Shown: positions 31,442-43,077 of the stretch, piece by piece | How positions within the stretch are numbered: position 1 is the stretch's first letter | Layout: the number at the start of each line of letters is the position of its first letter | Assembly: GCA_914767885.1 (NCBI GenBank) | Contig: CAJZBQ010000053.1 | Location: 1,924,866 to 1,988,865 of the forward strand | Reading direction: 5' to 3' | DNA from: Blepharisma stoltei | Lineage: Eukaryota; Ciliophora; Heterotrichea; Heterotrichida; Blepharismidae | DNA: 64,000 nt | Translations under genes and position numbers: made by a program | The notes under the pieces: model-generated | The model's input: the letters and a program-made list of their open reading frames with translations, nothing else | What the model was told of the DNA's origin: nothing | Database searches by the model: none

Positions 31442-31996
31442 TTAATGGTGCCCTCCAGATATCAGATTATCTGCATATTTCGTTTCCGCACAAGAGGATT
31501 TATAAAATGTTTTCTGGGTGGCAGTTGGCAATTTTCTAGCTTTTTCGAAATCAAAAAACCCATAGCCTTGGCCATAAGTCAAGGGTCGGATATAAACTTC
31601 GTGTGGAGCTATGTTGCTACGTATATGTTTTCTCCTCTTGAAGGTTAAATCGTCGAAGCTTGACAGCTGTTTAGCTCTTCTGGCCCTTGCTTCAAGATCG
31701 CCCAAAATGTTATTTAAAGCTGATATGAATTCTTGCCAAGAAATTCTGCCATCTCTATTTGCATCGAATTCTTCCATAAAGAAGGCGACTTCTTCTTCTA
31801 AAGGGTCCATCCCATAGGTTTCTCTCAGTAATGTTCTTACTTCATCGATATCTATATAACCGCTTTTATCTTTGTCGATTCTGTCAAAGGCTGCTTTAAA
31901 TTCTTCAGGTGTGAAAATGTTCAGACCAATTGCGTTAATCAGATGGGTTTGGAAAGAGTTTTGAGGGCCAAGTGCAGTTATTCCAAAGAAAGACAT
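31442..31996 (-). CDS. EF-hand calcium-binding protein
   Basis: 184 residues with two canonical EF-hand loops, DKDKSGYIDIDE and DANRDGRISWQE, in the N-terminal half. A basic linker follows (ARARRAKQLSSFDDL). The C-terminus has a Tyr/Gly/Phe-rich segment (RPLTYGQGYGFFDFEKARKL) and no further EF-hands. The C-terminal half resembles extensions of flagellar or axonemal EF-hand proteins, but I cannot name it. Convergent with TyrRS (stop to stop 20 bp) and 25 bp downstream of the BRCC36 stop. Confidence 0.85.
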   Translation of the reverse strand: MSFFGITALGPQNSFQTHLINAIGLNIFTPEEFKAAFDRIDKDKSGYIDIDEVRTLLRETYGMDPLEEEVAFFMEEFDANRDGRISWQEFISALNNILGDLEARARRAKQLSSFDDLTFKRRKHIRSNIAPHEVYIRPLTYGQGYGFFDFEKARKLPTATQKTFYKSSCAETKYADNLISGGHH

Positions 31997-32021
31997 ATTT
32001 AAAATTACTTATACGAAACCA

Positions 32022-33022
32022 TTAAGTGCTTTTTTCTTTAGCTGCCCTTGCTGCTAGCTTAGCCTCGATTTCTTTGTTTTCTTGAATTATTCTATCTAAT
32101 CTCTCTTTATCCATGCTATGTTTTTGTTTAATGTATTCATAGAGAGGTAGCAAGCTTTTCTGGAGTAATCTTGATATGGATAAATTAAATAAGCTTGCAT
32201 TATAAACTGCCCCCAGTGCGTTAACATTTCTTTTAGTGCTTTCATAAGCTTGCTGTTCTTCTCTTAAGATGTTTCTCTGTACTTCTAATAAATAATCAAA
32301 GCTTATATTTAGATTACTTAATTTAACTCAACTCAAGTTGGACCTCAAGATGGGCAGGATAATAAGGTCCCTTTTTCTTTGGTTTGATCACTCCCCTTAA
32401 TTGCGGGTAAGCTCTTTACAAAGTCACCCCTTCTATCTTCAGTGTTGTCTTTAAGGGGCAGAAGCAGGCTTGAAATAAATTATCAAAGCAGTCGTGCATT
32501 ATCATCAGTTCAGGCTGCTTCAGAAGCTTAAGTGGGCTCACAATTTCTACTTGTATGGATTTTGCCTTATTGTTGATGGTCTGAAAAGCAATTAAATCAA
32601 TTTTTTCAAGCTGAGTTAAAAAATACGTTATGTTGGTCTCGAGAAAAGCATGAAATTATCAGCCCTACAAATTCCCTTCCAAGCGACTGTAAAGCATGCT
32701 GGGTACGGATATCAACATGAGATGGAAAAACTGTGATATTTGGGTGTGAATGAAACCAACCTTTCACTGTAGAAGCTTGCTGTATACTTCTGCTTAACTC
32801 TTCAGCATGGTCCATGGCCTCAGACAGTTGAATATCATCTACTTCTACTCTATCTTTTTCTTTGCAATTTCTTTGTAGACTTTTGGAGCCCCAAATCCTG
32901 ACAACTCCTTCATCATAATCTCCGAATAAGATTCCCAGAACTTCTTCTTGGCTAGTAATAAAGCTATGCCCTAATAATCCTCTGAAGCAGTCTGAGCTTA
33001 ATTCCACTTTTTCCACTGACAT
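32022..33022 (-). CDS. BRCC3: BRCC36-type JAMM deubiquitinase
   Basis: MPN+ domain with the zinc motif HSHPNITVFPSHVD and the upstream Glu in EEVLGILFG, so it should be an active K63-type deubiquitinase as in BRCA1-A/BRISC complexes. A 16-nt intron (32611-32626, minus GTATTTTTTAACTCAG) and a 214-bp IES (32315-32528) must both be removed. The result, VEIVSPLNLNISFDYLLEVQRNILREEQQAY, matches the length of the region before human BRCC36's C-terminal coiled coil. The C-terminal helix (EYIKQKHSMDKERLDRIIQ) ends at TAA 32022-32024. Its start is 10 bp from the divergent gene at 33033. Confidence 0.88.
32315..32528. other. IES in BRCC36 gene (214 bp)
   Basis: TA at 32315-32316 and 32529-32530, matching codon phase. 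It contains several misleading open stretches on the minus strand. Removal gives a C-terminal region colinear with animal BRCC36. Confidence 0.82.
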
Positions 33023-33032
33023 TTATTATCAA

Positions 33033-35163
33033 ATGGAAAACCGCCGGTACAATCAAAGAAGAGGAGAGAGCGAATGGGCTGTTTTAATTAACGCCCAAGC
33101 TGCGACTAACAAGATGATTGATTAGATTAGATTAAAATTATAGCGGGTCGTCGGGGTTTATTTCAGCCCCTCTTCGTCCAACTGATAGCTTCGCGTTGGC
33201 GCTAAGCGCGATCCTCTCACACCACCTTTTTCCCTGTCGACGTCACCAAAAAATGGGGACGCCACAGGTCTTCAGGGAGAAGCCTTTTCTTGGTCCCAAA
33301 GTTCAGCAAAAGACTCCCTTAACCTCTGACAGGACTCAGAGCATGGGTGAATAGTCTTTTTGCCTCCTCCATGGCCTGTCAGAACCCTATTGCAGGCTCA
33401 AGATTGCTTCCATGGAGTAGTATCGGGACTTCGTGCTGGTAGGGACTTCTGTAGGTAAGGAAAAAAGATCTAAGGTTATCCTTAGACCAAAAACCCACCC
33501 TGGAGAACTATCGCCATGTGGCTCATCTTTCCTGGTCCGGATCAACTCAAGGGCTGTCAGGAGTCCACGTCAGATCACGCCATTTTAATAGCTCAAGATG
33601 ATTGAAGAAGAAGAAAAAGAAATGACCAGAATGAAGAAAAAATTTTATAAAGAAGAGCTAGATCGGCAATTACAAGAAAAAGCAAATTCGAAATTTAAAT
33701 CTTTAGACGAGCTTGATAGCCAGAAGAAATTTTTACAAGCCCAACAGGAAGCGATTAAACACTGGGACCAATCTTTGAAAAAGGAAACGAAAAATACTCA
33801 AGAGATTTTGTCAAAAGAGTATGAAAATCAAGCTCTGGAAAGAAGCGCAAAGGCAAGATACGAAAGAGAACTAGCTATCAAAGAAGAGCAGGAAAAAATC
33901 AGAAAAATGCAAGAAGAGATGGAAAATGAAAGAAAAAAACAAAATGAGTGGAAAAACGAAATAGTAAAAAAAGAACAAGAAGTCTTGAAAGAGCTAGAAC
34001 TGAAAAAGAGAAAACAGCAAGAACAAGAAGAGCTGGCGAGGCTTAAAGATAAAGAAATAATTGAGAACAGGATAAAAGAGATGGAAGCACTGGAGTATGA
34101 ATTTCAAAATTTCTATAATAAGAGATTAGTCGCACGAGAGCAAAGGATGAAAAACTACACACCAGTGCTTCATGAAAATAACATCCTTTCAAATTTGATG
34201 AAAAGAAATGAAGAAATCGATCAAACCGCAAAAGAAAGGCAAACCTTAAAAGAACAGGCTGAAAGACAACAAAGAGAAAGCGCTTTAAATAAACTAAAAT
34301 CTGATCTCGAGCTGCAGATAGAGGAAAGCTTAAAGAAGCAAGAAATAGAGCGAGAAGATAAAGCAATAATACAGAAGAAAATAAATTACGCATCTCAAAT
34401 CCTGGAAAATGAAAGGATAAGTCTAGTTGAAAGAAGAGCCAAAGAAAAGGAAGATTTAAGAAAGAGCTTACCTATTTTAAAAAAATATAAATTATTGATT
34501 TTTAATTTAAAAATTAATTCAAAAAATTAGCCAATTAAGTGTGAAAGCTGTTTAATAATATTCTATTTGCACTTTTACCATTAGATTATGCCAAAAAATA
34601 TTATCTATAAAAATCCGTATTGAATAAGAATTTTTTTACAGTTTAAAGGGTTTTAAGGTACCCATAAATGCAAATTTGTTTTGCTCAAATTTAAAAGGGG
34701 GGAATTAGAGTTACAGCTAAAAGATCAGCAAAATAGGCTGAATTCATATGAAAGGATGAACGAGAGAGAAAAAGAAATGCACAAGAATATCTTGTCTCAT
34801 ATAGAAGAGCAAGCGAAAATTGCATTCCCAGGTATTCCAGGATCCCACTCTGCAGAGCCTTCGCTAAAAGAATACTCAAAAATTTATTTAAGAGGAGATA
34901 ATTCTAACACTCCAACAATCAGAAATTATTCTCTCTCAAATACAGTTGAAGGAACTCCAGACATTTCATCACCAGCAAAAACAACAATTGCAAATTCATT
35001 GGAAAGGAAAAGCATTAACTTTTTTGTTGATCCCAATAAGCATGATCCAATAGTAAACCCAATAGGATCAAAAATCCCAAATGCAATTCAAGGACAGAGA
35101 ATTGCGAGACCAAACGGATCTTTATCGAAACTAGCTCAAGCTGGAGGCTCAATTTTTAATTAA
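33033..35163 (+). CDS. Long coiled-coil protein (axonemal or trichohyalin-like), two inserts
   Basis: Starts MENRRYNQRRGESEWAVLIN. Segments 33033-33121, 33606-34468 and 34706-35163 join in frame: …AATNKMI/EEEEKEM… and …LRKSL/ELQLKDQ…. Most of the ~470 residues are charged helix (MKKKFYKEELDRQLQEK, KEKEDLRKS). The last ~110 residues are less helical and include a Gly/Ala/Pro-rich stretch ending AQAGGSIFN. Such proteins in ciliates are often CFAP-type microtubule-associated factors; the identity is unproven. The first coding segment is only about 30 codons and would be missed without removing the SINE-like insert. Confidence 0.8.
33122..33593 (-). mobile_element. SINE-like insert with 12-bp target-site duplication
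   Basis: Flanked by CAAGATGATTGA at 33110-33121 and 33594-33605, identical. GC-rich, 472 bp. Minus-strand start ATTAAAATGGCG, minus-strand 3' tail is an ATCTA-type repeat (plus: TTAGATTAGATTA). Removal restores the coiled-coil gene; the duplication has no TA. Confidence 0.82.
34469..34705. other. IES in coiled-coil gene (237 bp)
   Basis: TA at 34469-34470 and 34706-34707, same codon phase. AT-rich interior; ends TTACCTATTTTAAA and TTTAAAAGGGGGGAATTA are weakly inverted. Excision restores the helix. Confidence 0.85.
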
Positions 35164-35524
35164 GCATTTGTTAGGTATTTTCACTATCATACAATATAAA
35201 AATTTTTAATTATCCAGCCGCTTTTCCTTATTCGGCACATTAAATGCCGCTTGGTGTGTGCTGAAAACTAGGAGAAAAAGTATTCTTGTATATATTCGTT
35301 AAAATCTGATTGATTAAATTAATGGGTAAAGCTGATAACTATTTTAAAAATTTTATTAATTGATTGACGATGTCATCAGATTTTCAGCATTTAAAAAAGT
35401 TTGTATGCCATTTAAAGAGACTAAAACTTGATGCTTCTAGAATTTTTTTAGAAATAAAAAATCTTATATATATATGTATCAAAAATATTCAGCTTCTAGA
35501 AAGAGAATAATTTGTAATTAAACT
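35164..35524. other. Intergenic region before PKG paralogue 1
   Basis: AT-rich spacer of 361 bp without ORF or recognised repeat; presumably holds the PKG1 promoter. Confidence 0.4.
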
Positions 35525-38500
35525 ATGGGAAATTGTGCAGGTCGTAAAAAATCAGTCACCGTAAAAACTATCCCTGCTTCTGCCTCCAACACCTATAAAA
35601 AGAGCGAAACTAAGTTATCCAGCTCTATTGCCAAAACAACTCCTCAAACAGAGGAATTTAAAAACGAAACCAATACGAATTCAGTTTCTAATGCCCGAAA
35701 AATGATCAAAAAAAAGGCACCTGTAGCTGATCATAGGAAAAAGAACTTACTTTAACCCTCAACTAATAATGAACTTTTATTTGCTAATTATGATTGTGGT
35801 AGAAATTATAATTATTTTTCCAAGATTTTATTTTATGAAAAAGAATAATATGATGCTTTATCTTAAGTGCTCTGAAGGCTTGCAAATCATTTAATATAAT
35901 TTTATACTTATGATATTTTATTTGAAAAAAATTACCTCATTAAAAATCGGTTGCTATTAATGAGGGATAGGATTAGAAGACGTTGACGCTCCTAACGCAA
36001 TAGTCACTGAAAAAATAAAATCTGAAAGAGAAATTGAAGATCTCCGTAAATCGCTTGCAGCAAGTTCTTTATTCAGCAGCTTGCCTGAAGAAAACCTTCG
36101 GCTTATTATTGACCAAATGAAATACTACACTTTAGGAGCTCGAGAAGTTGTGTTTAACCAAGGACAGCCTGGAAATAACTTCTTTATAGTCGCTTCTGGA
36201 AGAGTTGAAATCATAGTGAATGGAGAAACAAAAGGATTTCTTTCCAAAGGAAAAGGTTTTGGAGAGCTTGCACTTCTGCACGATTCTTTAAGAACAGCCA
36301 CAATCATGACTCTTGATAAAGCAACCTTGTGGGGAATAAGATTTAGATTTAGCTTAAAGGGCTTAAGGTCTTCCAGATTTGATGCCTCCACACACTTGCG
36401 ACCACCGTAGCTTGCTTGCTGGAGGTGTCCAGTTGCCTTGCCTCAAGAGCAGTTTACTCCCAAAATCGGGGGTTTGCACCCATATCCAAGCCTCGATGAG
36501 TTAGAAAGACTCATCTTAATTCACATTTTGCAGGTGCTATGAAGGCAAAAAAAGAACCACAACCCTCGAGAACCGGCAGGGAAAGAACCCGTGCCAAAAA
36601 CCATCTGATAGCTAATACCTGGACTGGAATGGCTATAAGTTGACTCCAAAAATTTAGCCCATGCAGCGTTCTAGACAAGCTAAGGTTAAAATTAAATGGT
36701 CTGAATCTTGGTTTAGGCTATAAAGCCAATTTATCGCCGAAAACGGTGTGTCGTCAAGGACATATTTTTTTTACAATACCACCATTTAATTATTTGTGGA
36801 GAGAATGGGAGACAGGCTTTTAGAAGTGCGGTGGAAAGCGTTAGCAACCAGAAATATATTGAAAACAAAAATTTCATTGACCATGTACCTATTTTAAGCA
36901 TGCTTACCCCAGCTCAAAAAGATGCACTTTTAGCTGTTATGGTCTCACAGGATTTCGAGGCAGGGCAGAAAATCGTGTCAGAAGGTGACCCTGGAGATTT
37001 GTTTTATGTAATTAAAGATGGAGTTGTCAGCTGTACAGTGAAAGGAAACGAAATAAGACAGCTTGGAAAAGGAGACTTCTTTGGGGAACAAGCTTTGCTT
37101 TATAATACCACAAGAACAGCTACTGTTACAGCGATAAGCAAGGTTTCAATCTTTTCTCTAGGTAGAGAAGATTTAACACGAGTCTTAGGTGACCAGCTTC
37201 AGCAAATTATATATAGAAATACCCAAAGAATATCCATTGAAAAGTCCCAAACATTAAAAGTATTAACAAAATCTCAAGCAGAAACAGTTATCGATAAAAT
37301 GAAAGTCACTTCATATCATGATGGGCAAATAATGATTGATAAAAACAGCCCCAAGCTGCAAATGATTTGGATAGTTCTGAAAGGAAACTTGGTTTCATTA
37401 CATACGACTATAGGTGTTTTCCAATGCATTGGAGATATGGATTTTTTGCAGCCAAATATAACTAAATATGAAGCAAGCTATGCTGCTGTAGGAGACACAG
37501 ATGTGGCAGAAATATCTTGGATGGATTTAGAAGCATGCATTGGAGGAAGATTAGCGAATGTTTCGCAACAAAATCAAGTTTTAGGCATTTTGAGGAGAGT
37601 GCAACTACTGAGAGCGTTAAGTGTGAGCAAATTGGAGCAGCTCGCGTCGGCACTTAGAGTTAGGGATTTTATGGACCAAGAGCCAGTGTTCATGCAAGGT
37701 GATCCGGGTGATGCTTTTTATATTGTAAAAGAAGGGCAAGTTGAGATCTATAAAGATGGAGTTTCCATCAGAACTATTATTAAGCACGATTTCTTTGGTG
37801 AAAGATCTATCATTTTGCAAGAAAATCGTACAGCTACCGCGATTTCAAAAGGCCCTACAAGCTGCTGGATTTTAGATAAACAACAATTTTTAAATCTGAT
37901 TGATGAAAACATAAGGAACCAAATTTTAAAGAGAATGGAGCTCCAAAATGACAGTGTTCACCTGAATGATTTATCTATCATAAAAACTCTAGGTAAAGGT
38001 ATGTTTGGAAATGTATTTTTGGCTGTCCACAAAAAAATAAAAACTCCTTATGCGCTTAAAACAGTCCACAGAAGCAAAATTCATGCTTTTCAGATCCATG
38101 ACAATTTAGTCCTAGAAAGGAAAATTTTGCTGGAACTTGATCATCCTTTAATCATGAAACTTGTAAAAACCTTTAAAGATCCAGACAGGATTTATTTTTT
38201 AACTGAATTCGTCCGTGGGCAAGATCTTTTTGATGTGCTGAGAGTTTTAAATCTTCTAACAAATGAGTGGTCGAAATTCTATGCAGGCTGTATTTTCTTA
38301 ATGCTTGAGCATCTGCATGAGCGAAATATAATTTATCGTGATTTAAAACCAGAAAATATTATGGTTGACGAATATGGGTATCCTAAACTAATTGATTTTG
38401 GTACAGCTAAACAAATTGATGGAAGAACTTATACAGTTGTTGGGACTCCTCATTATATGGCGCCTGAAGTTATCATTGGAAAAGGATATGGCTTGGCTGC

Positions 38501-39560
38501 TGATTATTGGAGTGTAGGGATTATGATTTTCGAGTTTTTCTGTGGAATTGTGCCTTTTGGAGAAGATGAAGAAGATCCTTATAAGATTTATGAAAAAGTA
38601 ATTGAAAGAAGGCTAATTTATCCACCTTATGTAGGACAAAATATGAAGGCTGCGCCATTTATCGAAATGCTGCTATCTAAAAATCCTTCAATGAGAGGAA
38701 CAGTTGAAACAGTTAACTATCACCACTGATTAGCAGAAAATCCTTATTTTTAGAAATAAAACTTTTTATCAGCAAAAATCTTTTTTAATATAAATTTGCT
38801 ATACTTTAATAAATGCATAATGATTACAATAATAATGAAATCGCGTATTGTAAAACATAAATTTTATAAATTAAAAAGATTTTTGTTTCAAATATTCATC
38901 CAAAAAAACAATTTGGCTAAAAAATCTAACTGTCTTCAAAGCAGGGGATGTAAGGAGCATAAATGGTTCCAAGGAATGGATTGGGATGGATTGCTAGGGA
39001 AACAGTTAAAGCCTCCTTATGTGCCTAAGCTTGAAAGTCTTGCTGGAGAAATTGAGCATGGACTGAAAAGAAACAAGGATGTTACAGAGCTTATTATGGT
39101 AATTATTACTTACTCCCCCCCCCCTCCGTGAGTGAGCAAAAAAATTTTGTTCACTAACGGAGGGGGGTTAATTTTTTTTTTTTAAAAAAATTTTATATAT
39201 AAATTTTATAAAAAATATTTTTTTTTCGAAATTTAAAAAAATCCTAATTCGCAAAAATTGGAAAGCAAATATTAATTTAATTTATAAAATTTATGTTTTA
39301 AAAAGCAATTCGTTTGAAATTAAACAGAATTAGCTCTAGATTTCATTATACTAATTATCATTTATATATCTAAAATTTTTTTCAATAAAAATTTTTGTTC
39401 ACTCACGGAGGGTGGGTTTTTTGGCAAAAAATAGGATTTTTTCTAATGGTTTTGTTCACTCACGGAGGGGGGGAGTTAGAAAGAAGAAATTAACGATCTC
39501 ACTGAGATTCCAAAGAAAAGAGGAAAAGCCCCTCCTGAAGATTGGGATCATGATTTTTAA
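35525..39560 (+). CDS. PKG: cGMP-dependent protein kinase, four-CNB alveolate type (paralogue 1)
   Basis: Exons after removing four inserts: 35525-35747, 35974-36335, about 36804-38713, 38951-39110 and 39477-39560. N-terminus MGNCAGRKK is a likely myristoylation/palmitoylation site. Three canonical cyclic-nucleotide sites follow (FGELALLHDSLRTAT, FGEQALLYNTTRTAT, FGERSIILQENRTAT), with a degenerate one between the second and third, as in Plasmodium PKG. The AGC kinase domain has GKGMFGNV, YALKTV, YRDLKPEN, DFGTAK and GTPHYMAPEV. It ends with an AGC-type tail (WFQGMDWDGL … PPEDWDHDF). A 15-nt intron at 39099-39110 plus 39477-39479 is itself split by a MITE. It phosphorylates targets in response to cGMP. 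Confidence 0.92.
35748..35973. other. IES in PKG1 (226 bp)
   Basis: TA at 35748-35749 and 35974-35975. Removal gives KKNLEDVDAPNAIVTEK, aligning with IEDIVDAPNAIITDR in paralogue 2. Ends contain CCCTC and GAGGG, a weak inverted repeat. Confidence 0.88.
36336..36803 (-). mobile_element. SINE-like insert in PKG1, imperfect duplication
   Basis: GC-rich, about 468 bp. The flanks share TTGTGG (36327-36332 and 36794-36799) plus a diverged GGAAT/GAGAAT, so the duplication is imperfect and the exact ends are approximate. Joining as LWGNGRQAFRSAVES matches LWGITRKTFRTALEA in paralogue 2 in length. Minus-strand start ATTAAATGGTGG resembles other elements. Confidence 0.65.
38714..38950. other. IES in PKG1 C-terminal region (237 bp)
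   Basis: TA at 38714-38715 and 38951-38952, matching phase. Removal gives NPSMRGTVETVKEHKWFQGMD. Without it the kinase ends prematurely and the AGC tail is stranded. Confidence 0.88.
39111..39476 (+). mobile_element. MITE family A inserted inside a 15-nt intron
   Basis: 366 bp between TAs at 39111-39112 and 39477-39478. Excision leaves GTAATTATTACTTAG, a perfect 15-nt intron like the others here. With that intron spliced the frame reads VTELIM/KEEINDLTEI. If only the MITE is removed, the TA makes an in-frame TAG. Hairpin and direct arms are as in other A copies. Confidence 0.88.
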
Positions 39561-39761
39561 GATGTAAATACAGTATAAAAATATAAAATCAATAATATTT
39601 AACCCACAAAATATGGATTTTCCAATTAAATAATAAATGAAACTACTTAAAAAATTAGGATATAAAATATTTAAAATTAACTTGGAGTTAGTGTAAATAA
39701 TCTTTCCAATTAAAAAATCTAATTCAATATTTAAAATTTATTTTTTCTGCAAATTTTTTTA

Positions 39762-40027
39762 TAACTCCACCCTCCTTGAGCGAACAAAATGTCTGCTCAA
39801 GGAGAGGTACTAATTTTTTTTAAAAAATTATTATAAATTTTATAGTATTTTTTTTTCAAAAAAAACTTTTTCGCTAAAATTAGAAACAAAAAATTATTGA
39901 ATTTGTAATTTTTATGTTTTTTAGATTAAAATTCAACAAAATTATTATATTAATTATCACTTATATAAATTCGCTACCAAAAAATAGGGACTTTTCTAAT
40001 GGTTTGTTCTCATAGGAGCGGGAGGAG
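39762..40027 (+). mobile_element. MITE family A, degenerate, intergenic
   Basis: TA-flanked (39762-39763, 40028-40029), 266 bp. Left hairpin CTCCTTGAGCGAACAAAATG with shortened complement; right spacer CCAAAAAATAGGGA kept; outer right arm reduced to GTTCTCATAGGAGCGGG. Occupies much of the spacer 39561-40159. Confidence 0.8.
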
Positions 40028-40159
40028 TAAGAAGTTTCTTAAATATAATATAGTTTAGTATTAAGTTTTAGTTAGTTATAAATAAAGCGATATTTTCTCT
40101 AATACATTTTCTTAAAATTACAAGTCTTTTTTTTTCTTTATTGGAGATATATTAAAACA

Positions 40160-41827
40160 ATGGGTATTTGCAACCCTAAAAGCACGATTAAAAAAATAGA
40201 GACCTTTGCAGCAGCAGATCCTCCAATGGAATTGGTTTCTGGCTGCAGATTTGATAGTAATTTTTATTTAGACATTCATAAATATTACAATTTGATACGT
40301 GTAATCGGATATGGACAATTTGGAACCGTCAGAGAAGCTACCAAAATTATCGACACGCTAAATCCCACCACACAGGCAGAGCAAGTTCGTTATGCAATCA
40401 AATCAATAAGTAAAGAAAAAGCTAAAGGAGAACTTAAATTTCTAAAGCGAGAATTAGAAATTCTTCAAATCGTAGATCACCCTAATGTTATAAAAATGTT
40501 CGAAGTCTTTGAAGATACTCAATTCATTCATATTGTTATGGAACTCTGCACAGGAGGCGACTTATTTGACCATTTAATTGAAAAACAAAGCCTGACTGAG
40601 CAAGAAGTTTCCAATTTCATCAGAAAAATTATTCTTGGAACAAAACATTTGCATAGTCTAAAAATATGCCATCGCGATTTAAAGCCAGAGAATTTTATGC
40701 TGACGGATAAAAGCCCAAATGCTGAACTGAAAATTATAGATTTTGGAATGTCAGCACAATATGGAGTAGGTGAAATGAAGACTGTTGCTGGAACTCCTTA
40801 TTTTTTAGCTCCTGAGGTATATTCTAAAAAATATGGAAAAGAATGTGATTATTGATCTATAGGAGTAATCATGTATTTTTTGCTTTCTGGAAAATATCCT
40901 TTTGAAGGAAAATCCCTGGCTGATGTACTTATCAAAACTCGAAAAGGTGAGTTCAATTTTATGGATGTAAAATGAAATAATATTTCCGATGATGCAAAAG
41001 ACTTAATTTCAAGGCTGCTTGTAGTTGACCCAGATAAAAGAATAAATCTTAAGCTAGCTTTAAATCACAAATGATTCAGATCATCAAGTGGCCAAAGAGA
41101 AAATTCTTTGTGTTTAGATGTTTTGCACTCAATTATTAATTATAAAGCTCAGGGAAAGCTATGAAAAGAAACAATGAAAATTTTTGCAAAGATGTTGACA
41201 GAAGACCAAATCAAAGACCTCCGTGAAGCTTTTTGCAGGATAGACACTCATAAGAATGGTTTTATTACTGCTGCTGACATCAGAGAAGCAATGAAATCTC
41301 AGAACTATCAAATGGCTGCAGGGAAATTTCAAAAATTAATAGAAAGCATAGACTATATTGGTCAAGGCAAGCTAAACTATGAACAGTTTATTATGGCGGC
41401 TTTAGATAAAAAACAGTTCATAAATGAAGAAAATATGTGAAATATTTTCAAGCTTTTTGATCATGTAAGCTATATATAGGACAATGATGGCAATATAAGA
41501 ATAAATGAATTAAAAAGAATTCTAGGAGAAGCTGGGTGCTGTGTCTCTGAATTAGAATACGGTGAACTTATATATGAATTTAAATTGAAAGCAGGAGATG
41601 AAATGAGCTTTGAAAAATTCAAAGAAATTATGATGTGTAAGATATATACAGGCTTTTCTCCAGAAGCAACTCCAGAGCTTGGCCCTCCTTCTAGAGAAGA
41701 GGACGAAAGGAGAGAAAGGGTAGCAATGAGAAGATTGTCTCAAAAAAGATTTAGTGTAAGAAGATCAACTAATGATATGCCAGAAAATAGAAAACCATCA
41801 GAGAGTGAAATTAATTATTTGGAATAA
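40160..41827 (+). CDS. Calcium-dependent protein kinase (CDPK)
   Basis: MGICNPK N-terminus (myristoylation/palmitoylation candidate). Kinase domain: GYGQFGTV, VRYAIKSI, HRDLKPEN, DFGMSA, GTPYFLAPEV, and CDYWSIGV with Trp by TGA at 40853-40855; HKWF also uses TGA. The junction/autoinhibitory helix (SIINYKAQGKLWKETMKIFAKMLTE) leads to EF-hands DTHKNGFITAADIRE, DYIGQGKLNYEQF and DNDGNIRINELKR, and a fourth degenerate one. A 15-nt intron GTAAGCTATATATAG (41465-41479) splits the third hand. All catalytic residues are present. Ca2+ activates such kinases directly. It sits between the two PKG genes. Confidence 0.93.
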
Positions 41828-42039
41828 TAAAAAATTTGTTTATAAATTGCATTATACTATGCTCTGCAGATTTTATTTGTGATTTATAAGATTAATTAAT
41901 CTAGAAATCCAAACTTTCAAAAAAGTATAATTGTAATTTTATGATTATTTTATTATTAAAATCTTTTTATTTATTTCTAAGTTTTAAAAATGCCCCCCTG
42001 ACTTTCAAATCTTTTGCTATTTAATTTTAGTTTTGAAAG

Positions 42040-43077
42040 ATGAAGGCACTTGAAAATTACAATATTCTTGGGATAATTCTTTCATATCTGGACCCACTTG
42101 AAATGTTTTCCTCTATTCAACTTGTAAACCATGCATTTAATCATGTATCAAAAACGCATAGACTTATCGAGAAATCTTTCTCAAACATGCTTGCAGATAT
42201 ATTTTGGGTAGAAACTCCACTGGAAAATCCAGGAATTAAAATATTTGCAGGTCTTTGTAATAAATTTTATAAAGGCAACCGTGTGATTTGAAGGCTCAAA
42301 CAGTGTAGTTTTTGTGGAAGATTTATTAAAGTATCTAAATACCCTAAATCAAATGCTTTTATGATGCAGATTACTGCTGATGAAGAGATCCCTCATAAAA
42401 CTCACAAAAGAATAAGACTATGGGCCCATGGGTCCTCCTTTACACTTTTCGTCGGCAAAATGAAAAACCACAGATGTATGAACATAAAATGAGAATCATG
42501 CCCAGTAACAGAAAATAGCCAAGACTGCAGTGAGTGATTTTATAAAACTGCTTCATATAGATACACATATCGCATAACTACTTGGCAATATCGAATGAAA
42601 GACATAGCTTATAATTATCCCGAAAAATGCTTAAAAAAGTTTTTATGATTTAAAGCTTACTGTGAAAAGGAATATAATCAGTCTTTATTTTCAAATTTTC
42701 AGCTCTGGACTGATAAAGAATCAAAGTATACAACAGTGCATATTGGAGAATATATATCACTCACGTATTGCCAAATTAATTGAGCGGATGAGTTTTGAGA
42801 TATTTTGAACGAAAAATGTTATGAGTTTGATAAAACTATTGATGAATATAGTATTAATGGCAGAAAAAAATTGAGCTTTTTGATAATAAAATTCATCCAG
42901 TATTTAATTAAAGCAGGAATTTTTGTAAGAGCAGAAGAAAATTTTGGGAGAGTTTCAATCAATGAAGAGTCTTGCGAAAACATCGAATCATTTCATTTTG
43001 CGAAATATAGACACAATTTTGTTATTACAATGGCCAAAGATTTGGAAGGACAAAGAGGATATCCGATGGTATTGTAA
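42040..43077 (+). CDS. F-box-like protein
   Basis: 345 codons with about eight TGA Trp codons. The N-terminus (ILGIILSYLDPLEMFSSIQLVNHAFNHVSKTHRLIEKSF) has the pattern of an F-box (I…ILsyLdp…l…lvnk…). A CSFCGRFIKV and CPVTENSQDC stretch might bind metal. The rest has no recognised repeats. If the F-box is real it would recruit SKP1/cullin ubiquitin ligase to an unknown target. No IES or intron is needed. Confidence 0.65.

Noticed and set aside
32330-32480. Open stretches on the minus strand that look like extra BRCC36 exons
   Set aside because: They lie inside a TA-bounded IES whose removal gives a C-terminus of the same length as animal BRCC36.
39099-39110. Premature end of PKG1 at VIITYSPPPP
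   Set aside because: An artefact of reading through an intron start into a MITE; excision plus splicing restores the tail.
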